The notes: generated by a model from the letters alone, not told the origin. A stretch of DNA of 64,000 nucleotides from an uncultured Senegalimassilia sp. (GCA_934630815.1 CAKTWI010000002.1:46163-110162), one strand, 5' to 3'. Counted from the stretch's first letter, positions 18,268 through 26,468 are shown. Made by a program: numbers and translations.

Positions 18268-19092
18268 ATGGCCGAGAACGTGAACAGCAAGAATGCGACT
18301 ATTGCTGCCGCGGCGTCGCGTACGCGCGAGGAGATTGCCGAGTCGCTGCGCGTCCGCACGCGCCGCGGAACGCCCACCGAGAAGCTCGAGGTCATCATGA
18401 CCAGCGCCGGCCTCGACCGCGTGGAGGCCGCCACCGTCATGGTCATCGGTCTGGGCGGCGTGGGTTCGAACTGCGTGGAGGCGCTGGCGCGCGGCGGCGT
18501 GGGGCACCTGATCGTCATCGACCACGACATCGTCGGGCTGTCCAACATCAACCGCCAGGCCATCGCGTTCCATAGCACGCTCGGGCGCAAAAAGCACGAG
18601 GTGGTGCGCGACATGGTGCACGACATCAACCCCGACTGCCAGGTCGAGGCGCTCGACATGTTCCTGCGCGCCGACGACGTGGCGCCGCTGCTCGACCGCT
18701 ACCTGGGGAAAGTTGATATGCTCATCGACGCCATCGACTCCGTTTCCGCAAAACTGGCCATCGCCGAGTACGCCGACCGCACGGGGATGCCGCTTATCTC
18801 CAGCATGGGCGGCGCCAACAAGCTGCACCCCGAGTGCCTGCGCTTCGCCGACGTCTCCGAAACGCGCAACGACCCGCTTGCGCGCGTTATGCGCAAGGAG
18901 TGCCGCAAGCGCGGCATCCGTCGCTTGCGCGTGCTGTACTCGTGCGAGGAGCCGGTGAAGCGCCCTGCCGTGGAGGGCGCCGAGCGCCGTGAGCGCACCA
19001 ACCTGGGCACGGCGTCGTTCATGCCGCCGATTTTCGGCCAGATGCTGGCGGGCAAGGTGCTCTGCGAGATAGCCCAAGTGCCCGAGGCGTAA
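18268..19092 (+). CDS. tcdA: tRNA threonylcarbamoyladenosine dehydratase (TcdA/CsdL-like)
   Basis: 274 residues from ATG 18268, preceded by GAAAGGGGCGG. The E1/ThiF-type nucleotide-binding fold reads VMVIGLGGVGSNCVEALARGGVG and DHDIVGLSNINRQ, and SETRNDPLARVMRKECRKRGI follows, as in TcdA. The enzyme uses ATP to cyclise t6A to ct6A at position 37 of ANN-decoding tRNAs. Its usual partner CsdA/CsdE is not adjacent; the SufS gene 6 kb away could supply desulfurase activity. Confidence 0.9.
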   Translation: MAENVNSKNATIAAAASRTREEIAESLRVRTRRGTPTEKLEVIMTSAGLDRVEAATVMVIGLGGVGSNCVEALARGGVGHLIVIDHDIVGLSNINRQAIAFHSTLGRKKHEVVRDMVHDINPDCQVEALDMFLRADDVAPLLDRYLGKVDMLIDAIDSVSAKLAIAEYADRTGMPLISSMGGANKLHPECLRFADVSETRNDPLARVMRKECRKRGIRRLRVLYSCEEPVKRPAVEGAERRERTNLGTASFMPPIFGQMLAGKVLCEIAQVPEA

Positions 19093-19111
19093 GGGCTATG
19101 GGGAGGCTTTC

Positions 19112-19414
19112 ATGAACGACGAGGCATTCTTTCAGGTTCGCTATACGGTAACGGTGGGCGAACGCGATGACCTTCTGCGCGATTTGGCTCAGCTGCGCAT
19201 GGCGGAATCGAGTCGCGCGGAGCAAGGTTGTTTGCAGTATGAGTATTTGCTGCCAGTCGATGCGCCTGATCAGGTGCTTTTGTTAGAGCGTTGGTCGAGC
19301 AGCGAGGCACAGCAAGCGCATACGGGCACGGCGCATTTTGCGAAGCTTGCTGACATGAAGCAGCGCTATGGCTTGTCCACCAAGGTGGTGCGCCTGGTTG
19401 TCGGGGGCGCATGA
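19112..19414 (+). CDS. Antibiotic biosynthesis monooxygenase (ABM) domain protein
   Basis: 100 residues forming one ferredoxin-like ABM domain: AEQGCLQYEYLLPVDAPDQVLLLERWSS and AHFAKLADM fit the family pattern. ABM/YgiN-like proteins are small dimeric quinol or heme oxygenases, or simple ligand binders. Its stop overlaps the TatD start by 4 bp (ATGA), so the two are co-translated. The specific reaction is unknown. Confidence 0.82.
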   Translation: MNDEAFFQVRYTVTVGERDDLLRDLAQLRMAESSRAEQGCLQYEYLLPVDAPDQVLLLERWSSSEAQQAHTGTAHFAKLADMKQRYGLSTKVVRLVVGGA

Positions 19415-20187
19415 GCATGGACGAGCCCGCTTATTTCGACATGCATTGTCACCTGGGGTTTTGCGAAAATGCGGCACAGGCGGCGCGGGCTCTTGCGGCC
19501 GCTGGCGTGGGGGCGTTCTCGAATACGGTGACGCCGGCGGAGTTCGCCGAGCAGCGGGTTGCGCTTGCCGGCGCGGGCAACGTGCGCACGGGTGCGGGCC
19601 TGCATCCCTGGTGGGTTGGCGAATACGACGTCGCTGCTAATTGGGATCGCTTGTACGGTCTTGTTGCGCGTGCCCGGTTCGTTGGCGAAGTGGGCTTGGA
19701 CTTTTCGCCGCGTCATGCCGATACGCGCAAGGCGCAGCTTGATGCGCTGGCGTGTGTCGCTCATGCGTGCGCTCGAACGGGCGACAAGGTGCTGTCCGTG
19801 CATGCCGTGCACGCGGTCGATGACGTGCTCGACGTGCTTGAACGTGCGAGTGCGCTTGGTGCCATGGTGGGCAACGCCTGCATCATCCATTGGTTTTCCG
19901 GTACGTCCGACCAGCTCACGCGTGCGCGGCGGGCGGGCTGCTACTTCAGCGTGAACCCGCGCATGCTGCAATCGAAACGCGGACGAGCCTACGCACAGGC
20001 CATCCCGGTTGACCGGTTGCTGCTGGAGACCGATGAGCCGGCGTCCGCGGGCGCGTCGTGGAGTGCCGCCCGAGCGTGCAAACTGCTCGAGGAAACGCTG
20101 ACCCAGCTTGCGGCCTTGCGGGACGACGACCCCGTCGAACTGCGTGAGCGAATCGCGCAAACCAGCCGAACTCTGCTGCAACAATAG
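19411..20187 (+). CDS. TatD-family metal-dependent hydrolase
   Basis: 258 residues. The first metal motif is DMHCHLGF, then GLHPWWVG, GEVGLDF, the histidines in VHAVHAVDDV and IHWFSG, and the C-terminal ETDEP. All TatD metal ligands appear present. TatD enzymes are 3'-5' DNA exonucleases or deacylases. The protein is slightly divergent (HCHLG in place of HCHLD), so exact activity is uncertain. It is coupled to the ABM gene. Confidence 0.88.
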   Translation: MSMDEPAYFDMHCHLGFCENAAQAARALAAAGVGAFSNTVTPAEFAEQRVALAGAGNVRTGAGLHPWWVGEYDVAANWDRLYGLVARARFVGEVGLDFSPRHADTRKAQLDALACVAHACARTGDKVLSVHAVHAVDDVLDVLERASALGAMVGNACIIHWFSGTSDQLTRARRAGCYFSVNPRMLQSKRGRAYAQAIPVDRLLLETDEPASAGASWSAARACKLLEETLTQLAALRDDDPVELRERIAQTSRTLLQQ

Positions 20188-20311
20188 GCTCGCCGCAGCG
20201 CCAGCCCCGATCCGCGTGGGCCTCACGACTTGCCGACCCGTTCGACCGATCGGCCCTTGCGGGCGATACGATGGCCTTGCCGCAAACGCCTGGCAAAGAA
20301 AGGACGACTTC

Positions 20312-21142
20312 ATGCCGTATGAACACCTTACCAGCGCAAACGATGCACGTTTGGCGCCGTATGCGCGTGTGCGCGATGCCGATTTGGCCGCTTGGCCCGA
20401 CGCGCCAGCTGGCTTGTTCATGGCGGAGTCACGTGCGGTCATCGCGGCGGCCGTCGAGGCCGGCGTCCGCCCGCGCTCCTTTCTGGTAAGCGAGTCTTGG
20501 GCTGATGACGCCGCGCCGCTTGCTCGCAAGCTGCTCGCGCAACACCCCGACTGCCCGGCGCTGCGCGTTCCCGACTCGCTGTTTTCCCAGGTCACCGGCT
20601 ACAAAATCGTGCGCGGCCCCGTGGCCGCGTTCGAGCGCCCCGCGCTGCTCGATCCCGCGCAGCTGCTCGCCGGCGCTCGCCGCGTTGCCGTGCTCGAGGA
20701 TGTTGGCAACTATGCCAACATCGGCAGCGCGTTCCGTGCGGCGCACGCGTTCGGCATCGATGCCGTGCTGGTCACGCCTTCGTGCCACGACCCGCTCTTC
20801 CGCCGCGCCAGCCGTACAAGCCAGGGCACGGTGCTGCAGGTGCCGTGGACGCGCATCGGCACGCAGCGCCAATGGGCCGCTGAGGGCGTCCCGCTGCTGC
20901 ATGCGGCCGGGTTCAAGGTAGCGGCGCTCGCGCTCGAGGACCGGTCGCTTGCGCTGGGCGACCCACGGCTTGCCGAGTGCGAGCGCTTGGCCATGGTGCT
21001 CGGCACAGAGGGGGCGGGCCTGTTCCCCTCGACCATCGCCGCGTGCGACTACACAGTGAAGATTCCCATGGCTCACGGTGTGGACAGTCTCAACGTCGCC
21101 GCCGCCAGCGCCGTAGCGTTTTGGGAGCTGCGCGCGAGGTAG
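20312..21142 (+). CDS. SpoU/TrmH-family RNA 2'-O-methyltransferase
   Basis: 276 residues from ATG 20312, preceded by AAAGGA. SPOUT motifs are visible: motif 1 LEDVGNYANIGSAFRAAHAFG, motif 2 LGTEGAGL, and motif 3 IPMAHGVDSLNVAAASAVAFWEL. The N-terminal part is a small substrate-binding domain. Family members methylate ribose 2'-OH in rRNA or tRNA; the target is not determinable. The last 99 bases are repeated at 24187-24285, so this gene's 3' end is an integration or duplication point. Confidence 0.9.
   Translation: MPYEHLTSANDARLAPYARVRDADLAAWPDAPAGLFMAESRAVIAAAVEAGVRPRSFLVSESWADDAAPLARKLLAQHPDCPALRVPDSLFSQVTGYKIVRGPVAAFERPALLDPAQLLAGARRVAVLEDVGNYANIGSAFRAAHAFGIDAVLVTPSCHDPLFRRASRTSQGTVLQVPWTRIGTQRQWAAEGVPLLHAAGFKVAALALEDRSLALGDPRLAECERLAMVLGTEGAGLFPSTIAACDYTVKIPMAHGVDSLNVAAASAVAFWELRAR
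21044..21142 (+). repeat. 99-bp direct repeat, left copy (3' end of the SpoU gene)
   Basis: This segment encodes the last 32 residues of the methyltransferase and its stop. It recurs at 24187-24285. Differences between the copies in the first half are synonymous third-base changes. The second half, from about 21092, is nearly identical, with one change in about 50 bases. This is the pattern expected for an element or homologous fragment joined at the gene end. Confidence 0.85.
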
Positions 21143-21487
21143 GGGCTTGAGGATTCAAGCTTTGTAAAAAGAACAGCGAGCAGCGTTATTTTCGATAGAT
21201 TTATAGCTTGATTGGGCGTAGTCGTAGCCATTGTTAGTGTGTGGACTGATGGGGCAAGCGGTTGGCTCGACCCGAGACGCGACGGTTCGATAGCTGTTAT
21301 TGCTAGATAAGCGAAGGACGCATTTACGTTCCTTGCCGAAGGCAAAGATGCGGTACGGTGATTGGCGCACTGTTCTTCCCAGCGGCTAAGATATATTCTG
21401 TCAGCATAATTCCATTGACTAGCGAAGACGCGTCTTCTTGATGATATGGGCGAGATATATCGATAACTTCAATATACCTCGCCTGAT
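21143..21487. other. AT-richer intergenic stretch at the left end of the insert
   Basis: 345 bp between the methyltransferase stop and the HEPN-like gene. Base composition drops noticeably compared with the flanks. No gene, integrase, tRNA or strong hairpin is seen. Confidence 0.5.
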
Positions 21488-21961
21488 TTACTTGTGCCGA
21501 GCAGAGGTGGTTATCGTTTTCGTAAGTCTGTTGAAGACTGCTACGGTTTCATTCAGATACGATAACGGAATAGCGAAATAAGCTGACTGCCCGCCTCTTT
21601 GATTGAAATCTTTGCCTTCGATTAAAGGTTGACCATCGTTGAAATATAGCTCAACATTGCCATGAGCAATGGCGTTTCTCAGGTGCCGAATCCAATCCAT
21701 TGCTTGACCATCTCCTTTTTTCATGGCTATTACCGGTGCGTTGTCTCTGCGCGTTGTTGCAAAATCAACTTCGGAACCATAGCCGAAATGGTCTTTCCTG
21801 AATCCGGGAATCTTCTTGAATTGATTTGCGAGCTTGCGCTTGTCGCCGCGCTTCCAGCTGCTAAGCGCTCTCCACTTCTCGGAGAGGAACCAGCCGATAG
21901 ATTCTGCGTGTTCGTTAAGCAGGTCGTATCGTTGAAGCTGTGCGAGAAAATTATTACTCAT
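21488..21961 (-). CDS. HEPN-like protein with RNxxxH motif
   Basis: 157 residues, last gene of a three-gene operon, overlapping the end of the preceding gene by 8 bp. Residues 92-101 (RHLRNAIAHG) contain Arg95-Asn-x3-His100, the Rx4-6H catalytic signature of HEPN ribonucleases, set in a helical context. The C-terminal part (AYFAIPLSYLNETVAVFNRL) resembles HEPN proteins such as the pEK499_p136 group. HEPN proteins with this motif are often RNases in toxin, abortive-infection or CRISPR systems. Base composition is lower in GC than in neighbours. The motif is seen; nuclease activity is inference. Confidence 0.7.
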   Translation of the reverse strand: MSNNFLAQLQRYDLLNEHAESIGWFLSEKWRALSSWKRGDKRKLANQFKKIPGFRKDHFGYGSEVDFATTRRDNAPVIAMKKGDGQAMDWIRHLRNAIAHGNVELYFNDGQPLIEGKDFNQRGGQSAYFAIPLSYLNETVAVFNRLTKTITTSARHK

Positions 21962-23621
21962 GGGTGTTGTCCAATGTGACGGTAATAGCAGGATAGATAG
22001 GTAGGGGGTCTCTGCTATCGTATATAACTTTGCTGCTTGCGCTAACTCTATCTGTGGATAGGTACCCGCAGATTAGCCAGTTGCTACCGTCCGATTGAAG
22101 CCATATTGCTGATTCGTAATCCTTGGTTTCCCTAAGGAGCTCGTCGGGATTCCGATAGGTTTTACCTTCGTCTATCAGTTGCATCGCATGGGTCATCTTG
22201 GAACGAGCTATAGCTTCTCTATTCTGGTTGGAGTCAGAGTTCGCTGCGTGTTGCGTCAAATCGAGAGAGAGACGCTCGTCTGGATACAAACTGCAGAATT
22301 CGTCTTTTGTAAGAAGTCTTGGCTGCTCAACAATCGTCTGATCTTCGGCTTCCGTGAACGCTTGAGTTGCGAAGGTGTTTTCGAGCCATTCTCTAATTGT
22401 GCTATCAGGGTAGGGCACCACTTCGTCTGCATTAAAATAGGGAAGGCATTCAAGGCCCTTCGCAGAAACGAGGGAGGCCGTGTTGTCGTCTTTGTCGATT
22501 TTCAGGACGAGCCACTCGATTGGCTCGTCTCCGTTGGTGGAGTCGTCATCTTGGTTGTAATGACCAAACTGAATGATTCCGTCTATGCCGGCTTGGCAAA
22601 TGCTATTGGATAGATTGAGGCGTATCTGTTCTCGTTGCTTTGTGAGGCACTCCTGCTGCATTGTGTCACTGTTTTTGTAGTTTCCTAGTTCAATAAAAAG
22701 TTGCGCTGCTTCATCGTAATTTCCCTGATCGTAAAGCAACTGCGCGTTGCCGTACATATTGTCTCGTTGCAGTTTTGGCATGAAGACTTGGCTAACCAAG
22801 AGGGCGGCAACAATGATGATGCAGGAGATGCATGCAGCAACAATGGTTGCTTTCTTTCGCCGTTTGAGTGATGTCGTCCTTTTGCTGCACGCTTCTTCAA
22901 GTTGTTGCATCTTTTCTTTGTCGCCGAGTTTATCTAAGCTGCGACATACACTTCTGATAGCGGACAGGCTTTTGCCGTTGATGGCTTTTTCTGCTTGCTG
23001 GACTATGCGTTTATCGCTAGCTTCCAACAGTGCCGCTTCATTTTCCCATAGCTTAAGTTTGTCGAAAGGGGCGTTGCAGATGCGACAGTATTTCCTATTC
23101 ACGTTGCACGCTCCGCATGTGCAACGTTCTGTGCCTTGGGAGTGTTCGTACCTAAATTCTATGTTCGGGAGCGCGGCGATATTGACGCCGGAAGCTAGCA
23201 TCTGCTTGCGTCGTTCCGTTCGCGCTCTTTCGGACAGTTCTATCGCTTGCTGCGGCGCAAGTACCCGGGGCTCTTGCCAAGCACTTGCGTCACTGTTGTT
23301 TACGCGCGTTACTAGGACCAATGCGCTATCGATTTCTTTCGCATTGATGGGTTTTGGCGCAGGCTTAAATTCTGCGCCCGCGGCGATTTCGGCATCGAGG
23401 TGCTCAAAAAAGACCGACTCGGTTAAACCGCCGCGAGCAACAACGCGGGCTTGAAGGCCAAAGGCGTGAATTGTCGAATTCGAGATATTCGTTGTTTTGA
23501 TTTGCAAGAAACACTGACTTGTCTCCACGTTGCGGGCAATCTGTATTACGTTAATCTGGAGTGGGCAGCCAAGTTGGTAGGATGGCGAATCGTCGCGAAA
23601 GATTACCTTATATTCGCTCAT
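21954..23621 (-). CDS. Membrane-anchored protein with zinc ribbon, TPR-like repeat and DUF6273-like domain
   Basis: 555 residues. Residues 1-130 look like a beta-rich domain. A zinc ribbon follows (Cys167, 169, 172, 179, 182), then a helical linker, a basic stretch and one transmembrane helix at about 259-280. A TPR-like unit comes next (NAQLLYDQGNYDEAAQLFIELGNY). The C-terminal domain, about 345-550, has the DUF6273 pattern (IQFGHYNQD, PIEWLVLKID, STIREWLENTFATQAF). Zinc ribbon inside and DUF6273 outside suggests a surface sensor or adhesin-type protein; function is unknown. It is flanked by a two-TM peptide and the HEPN-like gene. Confidence 0.72.
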   Translation of the reverse strand: MSEYKVIFRDDSPSYQLGCPLQINVIQIARNVETSQCFLQIKTTNISNSTIHAFGLQARVVARGGLTESVFFEHLDAEIAAGAEFKPAPKPINAKEIDSALVLVTRVNNSDASAWQEPRVLAPQQAIELSERARTERRKQMLASGVNIAALPNIEFRYEHSQGTERCTCGACNVNRKYCRICNAPFDKLKLWENEAALLEASDKRIVQQAEKAINGKSLSAIRSVCRSLDKLGDKEKMQQLEEACSKRTTSLKRRKKATIVAACISCIIIVAALLVSQVFMPKLQRDNMYGNAQLLYDQGNYDEAAQLFIELGNYKNSDTMQQECLTKQREQIRLNLSNSICQAGIDGIIQFGHYNQDDDSTNGDEPIEWLVLKIDKDDNTASLVSAKGLECLPYFNADEVVPYPDSTIREWLENTFATQAFTEAEDQTIVEQPRLLTKDEFCSLYPDERLSLDLTQHAANSDSNQNREAIARSKMTHAMQLIDEGKTYRNPDELLRETKDYESAIWLQSDGSNWLICGYLSTDRVSASSKVIYDSRDPLPIYPAITVTLDNTHE

Positions 23622-23623
23622 GG

Positions 23624-23869
23624 TTATAGCTCCGGAAGTTCGTCGTGCTGGAGCGTGGCGGTTTTTCTCGCCCTTTTATCCGGTGTGGCGCATACGATTA
23701 ATCCGACGGCAATGAGGCCGAGCGGCGCGCAGAGACCAACGAACCAGAGTGAGCCGGTTTTCATACCTTTTTCGCGCGCAATACGTGTCAGCAGGACGAG
23801 TGCAGAGACGCTTGCGATGAGGCTGACGATTCCGCAAATGATCATGATGCCCCAGAACAAATCCCACAT
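23624..23869 (-). CDS. Small two-helix membrane protein
   Basis: 81 residues, first gene of the operon, ending two bases before the 555-residue gene starts. Two hydrophobic segments are visible (about 5-28 and 41-61) with a short charged tail (KRARKTATLQHDELPEL). No family is recognised. Its start ATG at 23869 has a CGGAG site upstream and lies about 38 bp from the -10 box of the poly-C promoter. It could be a holin-like or anchor peptide for the operon; this is only a guess from size and topology. Confidence 0.65.
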   Translation of the reverse strand: MWDLFWGIMIICGIVSLIASVSALVLLTRIAREKGMKTGSLWFVGLCAPLGLIAVGLIVCATPDKRARKTATLQHDELPEL

Positions 23870-23906
23870 GATTTACTCCGTTCTCTGTCGGATTGCATGC
23901 TCTGTA

Positions 23907-23937
23907 AATGTAGCGGGGGGGGGGTGCGTGCTGTCAA
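23907..23937 (-). promoter_or_regulatory. Putative phase-variable promoter with a 10-C spacer tract
   Basis: Read on the minus strand there is a perfect TTGACA (23932-23937), then 19 bp containing ten consecutive C residues (23915-23924), then TACATT (23907-23912). A homopolymer between -35 and -10 lets slipped-strand mispairing change the spacer length. Nineteen is above the 17-bp optimum, so loss of two C residues would switch expression up. The promoter drives the three-gene operon ending at 21488. Confidence 0.7.
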
Positions 23938-24186
23938 GGCGGATGCGCTTATAGGGATAGTGGCAAAGTGGGCGATGAGTTTTTAAAACCAGGAGATGCT
24001 TAAGATTGTTATTAAAGTGCACTTTTGTGATTCCTCATCTCGCCTACGAGACTTTTGCCAATTAAGTAACACCCTGGTTTTCAGGGCTAAGTTCATGCAG
24101 CTTTGCGGCCCACGGTTTTTGTCATATGACACGCTCGGTAATGAAGAACTATGCTGATTTGAGCGTTGCAAGATCTGAGTGCTTCC
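23938..24186. other. Non-coding right part of the insert
   Basis: AT-rich sequence between the poly-C promoter and the right SpoU repeat. Nothing recognisable is found. There are short related words (accaggag, ccctggttttcaggg) but no clear attachment site, integrase or RNA gene. Confidence 0.4.
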
Positions 24187-24285
24187 TGCGACTATACGGT
24201 AAAGATCCCCATGGCTCATGGCGTGGACAGCCTCAACGTCGCCGCCGCCAGCGCCGTAGCGTTTTGGGAGTTGCGCGCGAGGTAG
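24187..24285 (+). pseudogene. Right direct repeat: displaced 3' end of a SpoU methyltransferase gene
   Basis: The 99 bases encode CDYTVKIPMAHGVDSLNVAA and the rest of the same C-terminal 32 residues and stop as 21044-21142, in frame but without the rest of the gene. Third-base differences show that it came from a diverged allele, or has aged under selection before being cut off. Confidence 0.85.
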
Positions 24286-24291
24286 TGCCGT

Positions 24292-24322
24292 CAGTGCCGT
24301 AGCCTTCTGGGGTTCCGCCTGA
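24292..24322 (+). pseudogene. Third, degenerate copy of the SpoU gene tail
   Basis: Directly after the right repeat, bases cagtgccgtagccttctggggttc again spell S-A-V-A-F-W followed by a stop (tga at 24320). It resembles the gene end (ASAVAFWELRAR) with more drift. It suggests that the site has been hit more than once. The stretch up to the cold-shock promoter holds nothing else. Confidence 0.45.
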
Positions 24323-24472
24323 GATAGCACTGGCGGCGGGTTGCTTGGGCTGTTGCATGCCAGCGGGCAGCTCGCCTCTCCTGCCTGGCAACCGATCGCG
24401 GCCACATTGACAACACAACGTTAAATCTTCCCTCCCCGCCAGATTCCCGGACGTTTTCTTTGGCTGTTAGCG

Positions 24473-24574
24473 TATGATGGAACGCGTGCTCTCGAGGTGA
24501 GGGCGAGTGTTGCCGCCATGCAACGCGCAGTGTTACCCCCGTGCGATAGCGCGGGAGAGAAAAGAGGATTTAAA
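24473..24574 (+). promoter_or_regulatory. Promoter and leader of the cold-shock gene
   Basis: A TATGAT -10 box lies at 24473-24478, about 97 bp before the ATG. The long leader (gtgttgccgccatgcaacgcgcagtg and on) and the strong GAAAAGAGGA ribosome site are typical of cspA mRNAs, which are controlled by leader structure. The -35 is not clear. Confidence 0.45.
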
Positions 24575-24778
24575 ATGGCGGAAGGTACTGTTAAGTGGTT
24601 TAACCCCGAGAAGGGTTACGGCTTCATCTCTCAGAACGACGGCGAGGACCTGTTCGTGCACTTCTCTGAGATCAAGATGGACGGCTTCAAGACCCTCGAC
24701 GAGGGCCAGGCTGTTTCCTTCGACGTGACCACTGGTCAGAACGGCAAGCTCCAGGCAAGCAACGTGGTTCGTCTGTAA
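24575..24778 (+). CDS. cspA: Cold-shock protein (CspA family)
   Basis: 67 residues forming a single cold-shock domain: [30 protein letters not shown] contains both RNP motifs (KGYGFI and DLFVHF). It binds single-stranded RNA and DNA and melts mRNA structures. ATG 24575 gives the normal CspA length; the upstream in-frame extension is leader sequence. Confidence 0.96.
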   Translation: MAEGTVKWFNPEKGYGFISQNDGEDLFVHFSEIKMDGFKTLDEGQAVSFDVTTGQNGKLQASNVVRL

Positions 24779-24806
24779 CCCACCGCTTTCTTAAACAGGT
24801 AGCTGA

Positions 24807-24839
24807 AAGCCCCTGCGTGTGCTGCGCAGGGGCTTTTTT
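24807..24839 (+). terminator. Terminator of the cold-shock gene
   Basis: An 11-bp stem (AGCCCCTGCG with GCGCAGGGGCT) is followed by six T residues. Confidence 0.93.
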
Positions 24840-25226
24840 GATGCCCGGCCCGCATGCGTCGCATTGGGAACGGGTGCTGCGGGGCGGAAAGTCGATACGT
24901 CTGTGTTTAAATGGCGTACGGCGCAGTAGCCTGCAATCGTCCAAGCCTGTGAGCTGGGCGTATGAGGCTTTCCCGAAGCGGGCTAATGCCGGATGCGAGG
25001 TTAAAACGCAGACGTATCGCCTTTTCGATCTTGCGACAGGGTATGGGCGAGCGCAACGGTGCCGGGCGTGTCGCGACAGCGTGACAGGGGGTCGGTGAGT
25101 CGTCGCGTTTTTCGTGCTAGCTGCAACAAAAAGGCGCCGCCCCTTGCGGGACGACGCCATTGCAAACTTGCAAGCGTGGTCGAACTGGCATAGCGCACTC
25201 GGCGCGCCATGCCAGCTTGCAGCCCG
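24840..25226. other. Intergenic region with a minus-strand terminator-like hairpin
   Basis: 387 bp between the cold-shock terminator and the MFS gene. The only clear structure is an imperfect hairpin at about 25127-25153 followed on the minus strand by TTTTT, probably the MFS gene terminator. A 93-codon frame across 24817-25098 starts inside the upstream terminator and is not supported. Confidence 0.5.
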
Positions 25227-26468
25227 TTACTCCAGGTCGGAGCCCTTCTTCTCGGGCAGGAAGAACATCGCGATGAACGCGACCACGTAGATGCAGGCCA
25301 CGCAGCCGATGGCGAAGCCGAAGCCGTGGCCGGCGGCGATGATCGGGATGACCACCGGGGCGGACGCGCCGCCGATGAAGCGGCCGGCGTTGTACAGCGC
25401 GGTTTGCGCCGTGCCGCGCACCTCGGTGGGGAACAGCTCGGCGATCAGCGTGCCGTAGCCGCCGATCATGCCGTTAGCGAACATGCCCATGAAGAAGCCG
25501 CCGAACAGCAGCGCCGTGGGGTTGGTCAGCTGGCTGTAAATGATGATCATGACGGCGGCGCCGATCTGGAAGGTCCAGAACGCGGGGCGACGGCCGGCTT
25601 TGTCGGCCAGCCAGCCGAACACCGAGATGCCGATCATCATGCCGATGACGGTGACGGCGGTCCACATGCCGGTGGAGGTCAGGCTCAGGCCCAGCTCGCC
25701 GTTAAGGTACTTCGGCAGCCAGGTCATGATGCCGAAGTAGCCGGCGTTCTGCACGGTGCACAGGATGATGATGATCACGGAGTACTTGATGCGCGTGGGC
25801 GAGTTGAACAGGCTGGTCAGATTACCGTGCTTCTTGCCGGAAGCCTTGTGCTCCTCGAAGATGGGCGGCTCGGGAACGAACGCGCGGATGATGATGGCGA
25901 CGATAGCGGGAACGACGCCGACCGCGAACAGGCCGCGCCAGCCGAAGGCGGCGATGATGGGCGCGGAAGCCAGCGAGGCGACCAGCACGCCTACCTGGAA
26001 GCCCAGGCCAACGGCGGAAGTGGCCTTCGCGCGGTTAGCGGGGCTGGAAACCTCGGAGGCGATGGCCATGCCCAGGCCGAACTCGGCGCCGATGCCCAGG
26101 CCCGCCAGGAAGCGGAACAGCGCCATCAGCTCGAAGTTGGGAGCGAAGGCGGAGCACAGGGTGAACACGCCGAAGAAGATGACCGAGTAGGTGAGCACCC
26201 TGATGCGGCCGAGCTTGTCGGCCAGCGTGCCGAAGACCAGGCCGCCCAGGAAGGCGCCTGCCAGCGTGATGGACGTGAGCGAGCCGGCGGTGGCGTTGTC
26301 CACGCCGAAGGTGGCGATGATGCCGGAGAGCGCGAAGCTCAAGATCATGAGGTCCAGGCCGTCGAGCGCGTGGCCGATGGCCGCGGAGAACACGGCTTTG
26401 CCGGCGTAGTGCTTCATCTCGGAAGCTTTTTCTTTGTGTGGCATAGTGATTTCCATCTCATTCCGCAA
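25227..26468 (-). CDS. MFS transporter (metabolite:H+ symporter type)
   Basis: 413 residues with 12 predicted helices. MFS signatures are seen between helices 2 and 3 (GTLADKLGRIRV) and in the second half (GWLADKAGRRPA). DGLDLMILSFALSG and ELFPTEVRGTAQ are typical of the aromatic-acid/carboxylate symporter branch. It is divergent from an N-carbamoyl amino acid hydrolase and a dihydroorotase, so it probably imports the substrate of that pathway, such as orotate or a ureido acid (inference). A second ATG 12 bp inside (26456) is also possible. Confidence 0.88.
   Translation of the reverse strand: MRNEMEITMPHKEKASEMKHYAGKAVFSAAIGHALDGLDLMILSFALSGIIATFGVDNATAGSLTSITLAGAFLGGLVFGTLADKLGRIRVLTYSVIFFGVFTLCSAFAPNFELMALFRFLAGLGIGAEFGLGMAIASEVSSPANRAKATSAVGLGFQVGVLVASLASAPIIAAFGWRGLFAVGVVPAIVAIIIRAFVPEPPIFEEHKASGKKHGNLTSLFNSPTRIKYSVIIIILCTVQNAGYFGIMTWLPKYLNGELGLSLTSTGMWTAVTVIGMMIGISVFGWLADKAGRRPAFWTFQIGAAVMIIIYSQLTNPTALLFGGFFMGMFANGMIGGYGTLIAELFPTEVRGTAQTALYNAGRFIGGASAPVVIPIIAAGHGFGFAIGCVACIYVVAFIAMFFLPEKKGSDLE

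Noticed and set aside
21143..24186. The insert as a prophage or conjugative element
   Set aside because: No integrase, recombinase, phage structural, relaxase or transposase gene is present; only flanking gene-end repeats and three cargo genes.
24817..25098. 93-codon frame after the cold-shock gene
   Set aside because: It starts inside the cold-shock terminator and has no supporting features.
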